From Burkholderiales bacterium (GTDB lineage Bacteria > Pseudomonadota > Gammaproteobacteria > Burkholderiales > Burkholderiaceae_C): a stretch of 64,000 bases of DNA. A program made the position numbers and the translations under genes. Where the stretch lies: the NCBI GenBank assembly GCA_016185015.1, contig JACPOI010000002.1, positions 62,001-126,000 of the forward strand, written 5' to 3'. Shown here in pieces: positions 48,365 through 57,792 of the stretch. Each line of letters starts with the position of its first letter. Position 1 is the first letter of the stretch. The notes under the pieces are model-generated. The model saw nothing but the letters and a program-made list of their open reading frames with translations. It ran no database searches and was not told where the DNA came from.

Positions 48365-50158
48365 TTACCTTGCCGCGGGTTTCGCGGGCGTCTCCTGAAC
48401 CGAGCCGTCGAGCTTGATCACGCGGCGGCGGCTGGCGTCGATGTCTTCCAGCGCGGCGCGCGAACGCTCGGTCTGGGCATCCCAGTCCTGGGCGGTGCGG
48501 ATGATGGTGGGCTTGATCAGGACCACCAGCTCTTTCTTGCGCGCGCTGCTGGCCCGGTTGCCGAGCAGGAAACCGAAGGGGTTGGACTCGGCGGTCGAGC
48601 CCGGCACACCCGAGGCGCTGCGGCTCGACGACAGTTGCATCAGGCCGCCGATGGCAGCGATATTGCCATCCTGCAGGCGGACCATGGTGTCGGTCTCGTT
48701 GACGCTGCTGGAAGCCAGCGGCAGCCGGTACAGGCCCACGCTGCCCAGATCCACGTCCTTGGTCTTCTCGGTCACGGTCGTCACCGAGGGATGGATGTGC
48801 AGCATGATGCTGCTGCCGTCGTCGATCTGCGGTGTCACGTCCAGCGCGATGCCGGAGAAGAACGGCGTCAGCGTCAGGGTCGGCAGCGTAGTGCTGCCGG
48901 CCACGCCGGCCACACCACTGCTGGTGGTGGTGCCACCGGTGACGTTGGTCACGAAATAATCGTCCGCGCCCACCTTGAGCACGGCCTTCTGGTTGTTCAG
49001 CGTGGCCAGGCGCGGGCTCGAAAGCGTCTGCACATCACCCTGCGACTCCAGGAAACCCAGGACGGCGGCGAACTGGCTGGTGGCCAGCGCCAGACCGAAC
49101 AGGCCGCCTCCCGCCGCCACCGAGGGGATCGGTACCGGCGTCACGCCCGGGGCCGTCGCGCCGGACGACAAGAGCGCATTGCTCGTCGCCACGCCGCTGC
49201 CCAGCACGCCGATCACGCCCGTGCCATTGCTGTCCGAACCGAAAGCACCCCAGTTGATGCCGCTTTGCTGGCCTTCGCGCAACTCGACCTCGACGATCTT
49301 GGCCTCCAGCATGACCTGGCGTTCCACCGCCACCTGGGTGGCTTTCAGGAAGCGCTCCACCTGACGCAGCTCGTCCGGCATGGCACGCACGGCCATGATG
49401 CCGGCCTGCGGGCTGATCACCACGTTGCGCCCCTCGCCCTTGCCCACCAGCCCGCGCACGGCGTCGGACAGCTCGGTCCAGAAGTCGGAACTCGAGTTGG
49501 TTGAAATGCGGCTGCTGTCACCCTGGCGCTGGGTGGTCTGGGCACCGGTGCCCTGGACCCCGGCCGTGGTTGCCGTGGTACCGACGGTACCCGGGTTGGA
49601 CGGTGCGGCACCGGAGGACACCCGCACCTCACTGCGTCCGACGCGTTGCGCGTGCGGATAATTCAGCGTGAAGATACGCGTCTGCAGCGTGGGGGCATAG
49701 ATGGTGATCCGACGCCCCTCCATGCGGAAGTCGTAGCCATAGACATCACGGATCGACTCCAGCGCTTCCTTCACGGTCACGCCGCGCAGGGTGACGGAGA
49801 TGCTGCCCGTCACATCGGGGTGCATCAGCATGCTGTAGCGCGTCTCGGCCACCAGGGCCAGAAAGACTTCGCGCGCGTTGGCGTTGTTGACCAGCAGGTC
49901 CAGCCGTGGCTCGGGCGGCACCGCAAGCGCGGGGGGCGCCGGCTCGGCCAGCGCATCGCTGACGCGGGCGGGAACCGCCCCACTGGCCGCGACGGCCGGC
50001 GTCGGTGCCAGTTCGGCACGGATCGCGTCGGCCACGTCGGGCGTGCGGCGCGGCCGCTCGGCGCAACCGGCCAGCAGTCCCAGGCACAGGATGAGGCCGG
50101 GGATCAGCCCGGGCATCGCGTGCCATTGGTGGATTCGGATGGTCGTCGTTGCGATCAT
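48365..50158 (-). CDS. mshL: MSHA secretin MshL
   Basis: An outer-membrane secretin, about 597 aa. It has a lipoprotein signal with LCLGLLAGCAERP, an N-domain region (NANAREVFLALVAETRYSM; DVTGSISVTLRGVTVKEAL), and the C-terminal secretin domain with VEVELREGQQSGINWG, the beta-strand block VTPQIDDGSSIMLHIHPSV and LQDGNIAAIGGLMQ. The start is uncertain: 50158 gives MIATTTIRIHQW, 50179 a slightly longer start, and 50116 (MPGLIPG) is the shortest lipoprotein form. mshK ends just upstream. Confidence 0.88.
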   Translation of the reverse strand: MIATTTIRIHQWHAMPGLIPGLILCLGLLAGCAERPRRTPDVADAIRAELAPTPAVAASGAVPARVSDALAEPAPPALAVPPEPRLDLLVNNANAREVFLALVAETRYSMLMHPDVTGSISVTLRGVTVKEALESIRDVYGYDFRMEGRRITIYAPTLQTRIFTLNYPHAQRVGRSEVRVSSGAAPSNPGTVGTTATTAGVQGTGAQTTQRQGDSSRISTNSSSDFWTELSDAVRGLVGKGEGRNVVISPQAGIMAVRAMPDELRQVERFLKATQVAVERQVMLEAKIVEVELREGQQSGINWGAFGSDSNGTGVIGVLGSGVATSNALLSSGATAPGVTPVPIPSVAAGGGLFGLALATSQFAAVLGFLESQGDVQTLSSPRLATLNNQKAVLKVGADDYFVTNVTGGTTTSSGVAGVAGSTTLPTLTLTPFFSGIALDVTPQIDDGSSIMLHIHPSVTTVTEKTKDVDLGSVGLYRLPLASSSVNETDTMVRLQDGNIAAIGGLMQLSSSRSASGVPGSTAESNPFGFLLGNRASSARKKELVVLIKPTIIRTAQDWDAQTERSRAALEDIDASRRRVIKLDGSVQETPAKPAAR

Positions 50159-50189
50159 GATGTTGCCATTTTCATGCATAAAGGTGAGC

Positions 50190-50546
50190 TCATGGCTGTA
50201 CAGGCGGTACGTTGCGGCGCACCACGCCGGTATACAGCGGGACCTTGCGCAGTTCCCGCCCTTCGCGCAGCCAGACTTCGGTTTCGGTGATGCGTTCGAT
50301 GCGGGCCTTGCCCAGCATCTGTCCTTCAGCGTACAGACGCGTGCCGACCGCGATATGGACGCGCCCGTCCACCACGACCACGGGCCAGGCCCCCTGGCTG
50401 GCGCGCGGCTTCGCCGGTCCACCGCCTTCACCACCGCCCAGCGGGGGAACCGTCGGATCACGCTGCGCCTGGGCGCTCAGCGGCATAACGCCGGCCAGCA
50501 GCAGGCCCAGCCAGCCGGCAGCCTTCCATGCACGCCAGGTCCTCAT
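50190..50546 (-). CDS. mshK: MSHA biogenesis protein MshK
   Basis: A 118-aa exported protein with signal peptide (AAGWLGLLLAGVMPLSAQA, cut before QRD) and a PilP-like short beta-domain: WPVVVVDGRVHIAVGTRLY, then ARIERITETEVWLREGREL. It is expected to link the inner-membrane parts to the secretin. The ATG at 50546 overlaps the stop of mshJ as ATGA. Confidence 0.82.
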   Translation of the reverse strand: MRTWRAWKAAGWLGLLLAGVMPLSAQAQRDPTVPPLGGGEGGGPAKPRASQGAWPVVVVDGRVHIAVGTRLYAEGQMLGKARIERITETEVWLREGRELRKVPLYTGVVRRNVPPVQP

Positions 50547-51169
50547 GTGCCACCTCCGACCAGCCAGACCTGCAGCGTCAACTCGGTCGGCTGCTGTTCG
50601 CTGTTCACTTTCATCGCCCCCCAGCGCAAGGCCGGCAAGGCCCGCTCCAGTGTCTGGACATAGCGGGTCAATTCGGCATACGGGCCCGCCACGGTCAGCT
50701 CCAGCGCCTGGCGCTTCATCTTGACACCGGTCGTGGCCGCCACCTCTGCGCTGCGGGCATCGGGCGGCAGCGTGGCGGTGCGCACCAGCACCAGCCCTTC
50801 GTGACGGCGCAGGAAAAGCACTAGCACCTTGGACAGGGGCGTATCGTCCGCCTCGGCCCGCGGCGCGTCCGCGATCTCCTGGTTCACCTGCGCCAGCAGA
50901 TCGCGCACCTGCGCCAGTTCCTCGCGCATCAGGCGGGCGGGGCCGGTTTCGCCGCTGGTGTTCTTCAATTCTTCGCGCAGGCTCTGCAGCTCGGCATCCT
51001 GTGCTGCAAACCTTTGGGTGATCTGCTGATGGGCGATCTGGACCGGCGCGAGCCAGAGCACATTCGCCAGCAACATGCACAGCACCAGCATCGTCACGAA
51101 CAGGAAGACCCGCTCCCGCAGGCTCAGCGCATCGACACGCGCCACGATCACGGCCCACCAGCGCTTCAT
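50543..51169 (-). CDS. mshJ: MSHA biogenesis protein MshJ (PilO-like)
   Basis: A 208-aa PilO-like protein. One membrane helix near residue 25 (RVFLFVTMLVLCMLLANVL), a coiled coil (QDAELQSLREELKNTSG) and a C-terminal ferredoxin-like domain (ALELTVAGPYAELTRYVQTLE). It forms the inner-membrane alignment complex with the PilN-like protein. Its ATG at 51169 overlaps the stop of the upstream gene (ATGA). Confidence 0.85.
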   Translation of the reverse strand: MKRWWAVIVARVDALSLRERVFLFVTMLVLCMLLANVLWLAPVQIAHQQITQRFAAQDAELQSLREELKNTSGETGPARLMREELAQVRDLLAQVNQEIADAPRAEADDTPLSKVLVLFLRRHEGLVLVRTATLPPDARSAEVAATTGVKMKRQALELTVAGPYAELTRYVQTLERALPALRWGAMKVNSEQQPTELTLQVWLVGGGT

Positions 51170-51837
51170 GGCTTGGCTCCCGTGGTCGCCGGCGCCGCGG
51201 TGGTCACCAGCGTGTACGCCCACAGCGGCACACCGGCCGCACGCGCCAGCACTGGCGCGGGCGCCGCGCCGGGACCTCTGCCTTCGGTGGCCACGCGCTC
51301 GACCTTCACCACGCTCAGCTGCTGGCCCTGCAACAGAGGGCTCTGCGCCAGCCGCTCCATCCAGCCGTTCAGGGCCGCGGGCTCCAGCGTGTAGCCGCCG
51401 AGCTCCAGACTCTGCTCATCCGCCTTGATGGTGGTGACCCAGGCCTGGGGTGGAATGCTGCGTGCCACCAGTTGCAGCCGGGCCGCATGGCCCTGCCCGT
51501 CGCGCAGCAGCCCACGCTTGAGCTCAGCCAGCAGCGCCTGGCGCCGCTCCAGTTCGCCCTGACGGGCCTGCAGCTCCTGCACCAGCGCCGCATCGGCCGG
51601 TGCTGAATTTTCCCTGTTGAGGCGGATCGCCGCCTGCAGCCGGGCGATCTCGCGCTGATTGGCACTGACCGACTGCTGGTAGCCCTCGCTGAGCGACTTC
51701 AGCGTCCAGGTCCAGTAGCCCGAAAGAATGCCACCGAGCAGCACGAACACGCCCAACGCGCTGGCCATGGTCTGCGCCGAGAAGTAACGCTTCTGCGTCA
51801 GGAAGATCGGCGTACAGAGATTGATTTGCTGGGGCAT
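51166..51837 (-). CDS. PilN domain protein of the MSHA locus (MshI2-like)
   Basis: A 223-aa PilN-like protein that starts MPQQINLCTPIFL, the typical N-terminal hook for PilM-like proteins (INL). A membrane helix SALGVFVLLGGILSGYWTW is near residue 28, then a coiled coil (QREIARLQAAIRLNREN) and a PilN domain (QLQLVARSIPPQAWVTTIKADEQSLELGGYT, recognised by PPQAWVT). Start lies 18 bp after the mshI stop. Confidence 0.85.
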   Translation of the reverse strand: MPQQINLCTPIFLTQKRYFSAQTMASALGVFVLLGGILSGYWTWTLKSLSEGYQQSVSANQREIARLQAAIRLNRENSAPADAALVQELQARQGELERRQALLAELKRGLLRDGQGHAARLQLVARSIPPQAWVTTIKADEQSLELGGYTLEPAALNGWMERLAQSPLLQGQQLSVVKVERVATEGRGPGAAPAPVLARAAGVPLWAYTLVTTAAPATTGAKP

Positions 51838-51855
51838 GGCGGTTCTTCTTGTCGC

Positions 51856-52860
51856 TCAGAGCTTGCGGTTCTCGCTACGCATCAGCACGCCCAGCAACGG
51901 CCAGCACAGCTGACGGTCGGCATCGCTGCCACCCTCGAAGCCAGGGAACAGGGCCGACACATCCAGCGGCAGCACGGCCTGCCCCAACTGCTGCCCCAGC
52001 CAGCGGGCCATCTCTTCCGTGCGTCCCCCTGCCTGCACGGTGATGCGGTCTAGCACCAGCATGGGCCAGGTACGGTCCCACAGATCCAGCGAACGCTGGA
52101 TCTCCACCACCAGACGCTGCACGCGGTCGTCCTCATGACCGGGCTCAGCCAGCGTGAGTTCGGCCCCGGGGGTGGCATCCCCCGCCGCACCCCAGGCGGC
52201 CCGCATGAAACCTTCGTCGAGGTCGATGCGGCGGGTATAGAAAAGTTCGTCATGGGCACAGATCGTCAGAAGGGCCTGGCGGTCATCGGCCATGACGATG
52301 GCGGCATGCGCCCGATCGGTGACACCCAGCCGCCGGGCCAGCGCCGACTGCAGGTTGCGCTGCGCCAGGTCCTGGATGTCGATCACGCCGACCTCGCAGC
52401 GCAGCTCCAGGGCCGTCTGCATCACGGAGCGGATCTCGGCATTGGCCGCGGCCACCACGAAAAGGCTGGCTGTGGCGCGAACCCGGTCGTCGCCAACCTT
52501 GAGCACATCGAGCGTCAGGTCGTCCACATGGCCATTCACCATGTCCCGGATCTGCCAGCGTGCGGCCGTGCGCAACTCTTCGGGCGGCACCGCGGGTGCA
52601 TCGATCTGCAACAACTGGTATTGGGACGGCCGCAGCATCGCCAGCGCGCCCCGCCCCTTCAGCCCCAAGGCAGCCAGACGCTTGGCAAAGTCCTCGGCGC
52701 TGTCATCGCCCCGACGCTCCACGCCGAAACGCTCCACGCGAAACACATCCGGACTTTCCTGGCGCGCCTGCACATAGGCCAGTGCACGACCATCCCAAGC
52801 AATCACCAGACCGTCACGCTGGCGCAAACGACGACCGATCCAGGGCAGCTTCAAAGACAC
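51856..52860 (-). CDS. mshI: MSHA biogenesis protein MshI (PilM-like)
   Basis: A PilM-like cytoplasmic actin-fold protein, about 334 aa. Parts such as GLVIAWDGRALAYVQA (first strand and turn of the actin-like fold), RPSQYQLLQIDAPAVPPEEL, QIRDMVNGHVDDLTLDVL and LTICAHDELFYTRRIDLDEG are typical. The start is uncertain. GTG at 52860 (VSLKLPWIGRRL) was chosen because similar proteins begin there, but the likely ribosome site GGTGGAGG abuts it. The frame stays open up to an ATG at 52965. The 201 bp between mshQ and this start are AT-richer and may hold a promoter. Confidence 0.75.
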   Translation of the reverse strand: MSLKLPWIGRRLRQRDGLVIAWDGRALAYVQARQESPDVFRVERFGVERRGDDSAEDFAKRLAALGLKGRGALAMLRPSQYQLLQIDAPAVPPEELRTAARWQIRDMVNGHVDDLTLDVLKVGDDRVRATASLFVVAAANAEIRSVMQTALELRCEVGVIDIQDLAQRNLQSALARRLGVTDRAHAAIVMADDRQALLTICAHDELFYTRRIDLDEGFMRAAWGAAGDATPGAELTLAEPGHEDDRVQRLVVEIQRSLDLWDRTWPMLVLDRITVQAGGRTEEMARWLGQQLGQAVLPLDVSALFPGFEGGSDADRQLCWPLLGVLMRSENRKL

Positions 52861-53061
52861 CTCCACCAAGGCGAGGGAATCGCAACTGCGGGCGTGGGCA
52901 CATGAGCGTCCAGAATCATCAAAGCAAGCTGCCGGGTGAATGAAAACACAGCCATTTTGCTGCATATTTCATAGCTAAAACGGACTGGCTTCTCAATGGC
53001 ATGACAAATTGCCAACAATTTGACGGATTCGTCGGGCAAGTGCTGGCTCGCGTGAACGACC

Positions 53062-56000
53062 TCAGTAGTTTTCGCGGCTGTAGATCAGACGGCTTCTGTA
53101 GATGCCGAAGGTGGCACGTCCGGTCGGATTGAGGCCGGTCGGGTTCAGCCCGGGATTCACCGGACTGATCCCCCACGGGAACTGCAACCAGGGCCGGGCC
53201 GCCAGCGGAATGGAGATGTCCACGTAACCACTGTTTCCTGACCCCGGCCTGGAGAACCTCAGCCCCGCGTCGCCCGCGGCCAGCTTGCCTGTCGCGTTCA
53301 CCGTGGCCGTGGTTTCCGTGGCACTGAGGTGATTGCCCGGGGCCCCCGCCGCCACTTCCGAATAGAACGTCAAACCGGAGCCTGATGTGGGCGCCGTGAT
53401 GGCCGTGCAGCTGTCGTCGGTATTCATGACCCAGGCACTGCCATTCCAATACTGGGCGCGCAGCGTCACCGGCAGCGCCAGCAGCTCCGAGCCATAGGCG
53501 TTGAGCAGTTGCAGGCGGCCATAGCGCAGCAGGGTGCTGCCCAGCACCATGGCCGGGCTGGCAGCCGGTACCTCGCCATCGGTGGGCGCAGCCGTGAGTG
53601 CGGCCGATGTCGGCGCAGTCAGGTCTGTGGGCCGGCTGATCTGGTGCTTGGCCGTCACCGTGGCCTCGCCGTTGGTCCAGGTGCCGCTGGGCGCACTCGC
53701 GCTGCTGCTCAAGCTGGAACCCGCTGGAAGCGCAGTCGCCGAGAAACCATAACTGCCATAAAGGGCCAGATCAAGCTTGGCAAATGCGTCCCGGTAGTTG
53801 CTGGTGGTCCCGCCCGTCAGGTTCTGGGCGGTCAGGGCAAAGGTGGTCGTGAAGCCGTCTTCACTGAAATAGGTGAAGGCGGACGCCGGCGCCCCCGGCA
53901 CACAGGCCGGCGTCAGGGATGCAGCGCTGATGGCAAATTTTGCAGGATAGAAACGGCCCACATTGCCGGTGGTCGTGCCGGCCACGTCGCCAGCTCCGAG
54001 GTAATCGCCATCCCCTACCCCGGGTGTCAGGGTCATGATGCCGACCTCCCCCCAGGACAGGTTGGTGGCGGTGGCCACGCCGTTGCTGAAACTGCCGCCC
54101 GCGATCAGCCCGTTGGTCAGCGTCGCATTGCTGCCGCCAGCCGGCAGCACCAGAGCGGTTGCCAAGTTGACACCTTCGGGCTGCGTTTCGCGGCCATAGT
54201 TCGGGGTGGCCACGCCGCCGGAGGTGGTGGCCGTCACGGTCGCGGTGAAGCTCTCACCGGCCATCACGAAGCGGGCACCGGCCGCACCGCCGGCGCCCGG
54301 GTTGGCCACCTGCGGGCTGGCTGTCTGCTTGATATCGGAAACCACGAAACCGCCAGGTTTGACGACAAAGGAGTTGGTAGCCCCGCTCAACAGAGCCCCG
54401 CCGACGGTCTTGTTCGCCAGCAGGGTCACCTGCCCCACATCACCGTACGTCCAGGTCAGGGGCGCGTTGCCGTTGGCATCGAACGTCAGGTTGACACCTG
54501 TGGAACTACCGGACACGCCGTTGTCGTTGCGGGCAATGACCGTGGGTGTTCCGCCATTGACGCTCATCAGGTTGGAGCCGTTGCAGGTGGTCGGGTTGTT
54601 GCACTGGTAACCCAGGTTCACGGACTGCGTCCCCGTGAGTGCGGCCTCGCAGGCCCTGGTGGTCGTGCCGGTGCGCACGGCGCGCAGGTAGTAGGTGCCG
54701 GATGCCGTGCCGGCCACCTGTGCCGGGATCGTCGCCTCGATACCGTCGGCTGCGGCAGCAAAGAGAAAACCGGCGTTGTTGAAATTCATGCCGCAGCTGG
54801 TCGAATTGGTCACCGTGTTCAGGCAGGTCAGGCCATTGGGCGTCGCGGGTGTGTAGGTCGCCGACAAGGTAGCCGGGCTGGTGGTGGAGTTGACCGTGGC
54901 GCTGGTGAACCCGGCGATGCCGATGGCAAAGCTCGCGCCGCCCGGGCTCAGGGTTCCGCTGACACCGCCACCTGTGTAGAGCAGGCTGCAGGAGGCGTTG
55001 GCGCAGGCCTTCACTGTCACGGTCGACGGGGTACAGGTCAACCCGTCGCCCGGGTATTCGATCTGCAGGTGATCGGGCGCACCCACCGGACAAGTGCGCA
55101 CCGTGGTCAGCAGGGACTGGATCATGGCCTGGGTCAGTGCCCCCTGGTAGATGCGAGGCTCGTCGATATGGCCCAGGAAATGGAAGCCGGCCTGCTGTCC
55201 TTCGGAAGACGCCGAAGTCTCGCCGCCGATGGCGGTCGCGCCCGTGCACGTACCCGACTCACACCAGGTCCCGGTGTAGGTGCCGGTCGTCAGGGCCCGC
55301 TGGCTTCCCGCCGTGTCATAGACATAGATCCGGGCCTGCTTGCTCACCGCATTGACGGTGGCAGCGACGTAATACCAGGTATTGGCGGCAATGACGTTGT
55401 TGGGCGTCTGCAGAATCACACCACCGGAACCTGCGCCGGCGCCCGATGTGCTGGTGAAGTTGACGTTGCGGTTGAACAGACGGACGCCACCAGTGGTGCT
55501 GTCTGCCAGGCTGAGCCCCCAGCCATCGTTGTTGTCGTCGTTCGCGAAAATCCGCTGCTGCTGGAGGTTGGGACTCGGGGAACGGATCCAGGCCGCCACC
55601 GAATAGCTGCCGTCCATCTGGGGCAGGCTGGCCGGTAGTTGCACGTAGCTCCGGGTCACGCCGACGTGGTCGAAATAGCCGTAGCGGCAGGTGCTCTGGC
55701 TGCCGCTGGTGTAGGCCGGCGAGCCGACGGTCGTCGTCGCCCCGGCAAAGCCGGTCGCGTTGTAGCCGTTGCCGGAACTGTCCAGCACCTCACCCGCCGC
55801 GCCACCCCAGGCGAACTCGTCAAAGCGATACTCAGCCAGCGTGGTGGCAGCAGGGGACAGCGCCAACAGAACGCCGATGTTGACCGAGGTCGCGGCCGCG
55901 TTGGCCACCCGGGTCCCAGTGGGACCCACCGCCGGCTGAATGGCGTAAGCGCCCTCGATGGTCACACCATTGGGCCCCGCACCCGTGGCGGCATCGAAGG

Positions 56001-56571
56001 CCTCGGTCATGCCCGCCGGCGGGGTGGCCGAGTTGCTGCCTTGCACAAAGCCATAAAGCGACACCAGCATGGCATTGTTGTCCACCGTCGTGATGCTGGG
56101 CGCGGTCAGGCTGGTGGAGGCATTGTTTCCCTGGGACCCGCTGACATTGATGGGCGTGACGGTATCAACACCTCGAAACGCCAGGATGGCACCCGCCGAG
56201 CGTCGGCTGCTGGTGAACGAGAAGGTGAAACTGCCGTTCGAAATATCGGCCGCTGTGGCAAAACGGTAGTAGACCGACGTACCGACGGTGGACCCACTCG
56301 TGTGGTTCCGGCTCAGCACATTGGTCCAGCCGGTCGCCGTACTGACGATGGGGGAGCCCGGGTTGTTTTGCGCCAGAAATGCCACCATCAGGTCCCCGGC
56401 CACCAGCCCGGTCGGGTTGTTGATCTGGACCGAACTCACGCTGGAATTCGACAGCGAACCGACCGAGGAAGACACGTAAGTGACGGCGGCCCAAGCTCCG
56501 GTGACCGGCAGAAGGCATAGGCAGGCCGCCAGCAAGCACTTGGACAAGGTTCTGAGTGTGCTTTGAATCAT
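53062..56571 (-). CDS. mshQ: MSHA pilus protein MshQ (LamG-containing adhesin-like)
   Basis: A 1169-aa secreted protein, by far the largest product in the window. It has a signal peptide (CLLAACLCLLPVTGAWA), a first beta-rich region (to about 260), a LamG/concanavalin A-like domain (SYVQLPASLPQMDGSYSVAAWIRSP to FHFLGHIDEPRIYQGAL, about 270-480; core motif FLGHIDEPRI), then Cys-containing modules (TCTPSTVTVKACANASCSL) and the C-terminal DUF6701 domain. MshQ is thought to be a pilus tip or cell-surface adhesin. The ATG at 56571 overlaps the mshP stop (ATGA). High Thr/Ser/Gly content and base usage are typical of secreted repeat proteins. Confidence 0.88.
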   Translation of the reverse strand: MIQSTLRTLSKCLLAACLCLLPVTGAWAAVTYVSSSVGSLSNSSVSSVQINNPTGLVAGDLMVAFLAQNNPGSPIVSTATGWTNVLSRNHTSGSTVGTSVYYRFATAADISNGSFTFSFTSSRRSAGAILAFRGVDTVTPINVSGSQGNNASTSLTAPSITTVDNNAMLVSLYGFVQGSNSATPPAGMTEAFDAATGAGPNGVTIEGAYAIQPAVGPTGTRVANAAATSVNIGVLLALSPAATTLAEYRFDEFAWGGAAGEVLDSSGNGYNATGFAGATTTVGSPAYTSGSQSTCRYGYFDHVGVTRSYVQLPASLPQMDGSYSVAAWIRSPSPNLQQQRIFANDDNNDGWGLSLADSTTGGVRLFNRNVNFTSTSGAGAGSGGVILQTPNNVIAANTWYYVAATVNAVSKQARIYVYDTAGSQRALTTGTYTGTWCESGTCTGATAIGGETSASSEGQQAGFHFLGHIDEPRIYQGALTQAMIQSLLTTVRTCPVGAPDHLQIEYPGDGLTCTPSTVTVKACANASCSLLYTGGGVSGTLSPGGASFAIGIAGFTSATVNSTTSPATLSATYTPATPNGLTCLNTVTNSTSCGMNFNNAGFLFAAAADGIEATIPAQVAGTASGTYYLRAVRTGTTTRACEAALTGTQSVNLGYQCNNPTTCNGSNLMSVNGGTPTVIARNDNGVSGSSTGVNLTFDANGNAPLTWTYGDVGQVTLLANKTVGGALLSGATNSFVVKPGGFVVSDIKQTASPQVANPGAGGAAGARFVMAGESFTATVTATTSGGVATPNYGRETQPEGVNLATALVLPAGGSNATLTNGLIAGGSFSNGVATATNLSWGEVGIMTLTPGVGDGDYLGAGDVAGTTTGNVGRFYPAKFAISAASLTPACVPGAPASAFTYFSEDGFTTTFALTAQNLTGGTTSNYRDAFAKLDLALYGSYGFSATALPAGSSLSSSASAPSGTWTNGEATVTAKHQISRPTDLTAPTSAALTAAPTDGEVPAASPAMVLGSTLLRYGRLQLLNAYGSELLALPVTLRAQYWNGSAWVMNTDDSCTAITAPTSGSGLTFYSEVAAGAPGNHLSATETTATVNATGKLAAGDAGLRFSRPGSGNSGYVDISIPLAARPWLQFPWGISPVNPGLNPTGLNPTGRATFGIYRSRLIYSRENY

Positions 56572-56972
56572 GGAATTTCCACGGACGCAGAGACACTGCG
56601 CTCGACATAAGCAAGCGAACCCACAGCCCCGCCCTGCGAAGCCGTGGCGCCCAGCCTGAAAATGGTGACCGTGCCCCCGCTCTCGTTGTAGGTCTGGCGC
56701 GTGCAGTTGATGACGATGGTGAAGCCCTCGATGACGAAGGGCGCTGGTGGTGCGGGACAGGCCGCTGAATTGGCGACCACCCGGCTCACGCCCCACTCCA
56801 GCCCGCCACGGGCCGCCCAGTAGGCACGCGAACCCTGAACGTCCTGGGCCGAGGTCAGTTGCTGCGTGTTGGAAAACGTCAGCATGAAGGCGCCCAGCGC
56901 GGCCAGCACGACCAGCAGGAAGACCGCAGTGATGGCGGCGAAGCCGCGCTGGATGGCGTACAGGCTCTTCAT
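56568..56972 (-). CDS. mshP: MSHA biogenesis protein MshP
   Basis: A 134-aa pilin-like protein with MKSLYAIQRGFAAITAVFLL, in which the processing Gly precedes FAAITAVFLLVVLAALGAFML (the start of the membrane helix). The rest is a small beta-domain with two Cys (SAACPAP; VINCTRQ). MshP is of the PilX type, a minor subunit. Its ATG overlaps the stop of mshO and its stop the start of mshQ. Confidence 0.85.
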   Translation of the reverse strand: MKSLYAIQRGFAAITAVFLLVVLAALGAFMLTFSNTQQLTSAQDVQGSRAYWAARGGLEWGVSRVVANSAACPAPPAPFVIEGFTIVINCTRQTYNESGGTVTIFRLGATASQGGAVGSLAYVERSVSASVEIP

Positions 56973-57790
56973 GGTGTGTTGTTCAAATGGACTTCGTGGT
57001 ACAGGCTAACGGTCTCCGCGTTATCCGTGAACTCCATCGCCAACTGGACCAACGCATTGCGCTGCAGGTCCGACCCGTTGTAGACGAAATTGCAGGCACT
57101 GACATTGCGCGCCAGGATGGGGCCACCCGCCGGGCAGGCAGCGGCGGCAAAAGCCCGGCTCGTGCGCCGCAGGTTGCCTGCCGAGCAGACATAGGCCACC
57201 ACCGGCTCGTTGCCGGGAATCACGTGGAAGCGCTGCCCCCCCGAGGCCAGCGGGAAGCGCTTGCTGCTGATGGTCAGGTTCGACTCTGCGGCGGTCGTGA
57301 CGGCAGTGACCGTCGCGGTGTTGTCGCCGGCATAGGCGTCGGCCCCAGGGATTCCCAGGTTGTAGACCGCGATCAGGTCATTCGCCTGGATACGTTGGTC
57401 GGCGGGCAGATCCGCGTTGTTGCCCAGCATGTTGAACCGCGTATCGGCCGAGCCGAAGTCCAGCACGCTGTTGGTCTGCGCGCCCGGGCCAGCCGTCGTG
57501 TCCACGTCGGCCCGGTAGCGCCCGCCCGTGCGGGTGGGGATGAACTCGATGCAGTTGGCGTTCGGGTTGCGAATGCTGTTGGGCAGGGCCCTGCGGATGT
57601 CGCGCGCCATGCGGCGCGTGGCCGTGTCGGCCTGGTCGCTCAGCGCGGCGCGTCGTGCGGTGTCGAAGTAGGCGTCGATAGGGCTGCGCATGAACACGGC
57701 CACCATCGTGCCGATGATGCCCAGGATCACGATCACCATGACCAGCTCGATCAGGGTGAAACCGCTCTGTGGACGTTGCAGGGTACGCAT
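56969..57790 (-). CDS. mshO: MSHA biogenesis protein MshO (minor pilin)
   Basis: A 273-aa PilW-like minor pilin with a standard type IV prepilin signal, QSGFTLIELVMVIVILG, then MRSPIDAYFDTARRAALSDQ. Cys pairs appear late in the protein (AYVCSAGNLRR, ACNFVYN). It lies 2 bp after mshD and overlaps mshP. Confidence 0.88.
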   Translation of the reverse strand: MRTLQRPQSGFTLIELVMVIVILGIIGTMVAVFMRSPIDAYFDTARRAALSDQADTATRRMARDIRRALPNSIRNPNANCIEFIPTRTGGRYRADVDTTAGPGAQTNSVLDFGSADTRFNMLGNNADLPADQRIQANDLIAVYNLGIPGADAYAGDNTATVTAVTTAAESNLTISSKRFPLASGGQRFHVIPGNEPVVAYVCSAGNLRRTSRAFAAAACPAGGPILARNVSACNFVYNGSDLQRNALVQLAMEFTDNAETVSLYHEVHLNNTP

Positions 57791-57792
57791 GG

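Noticed and set aside
53509-55638. A long open frame (over 700 codons) antisense to mshQ
   Set aside because: GC-rich codon positions keep the opposite strand open. The predicted protein is low-complexity and resembles nothing, while the mshQ frame has domains, a signal peptide and coupled neighbours.
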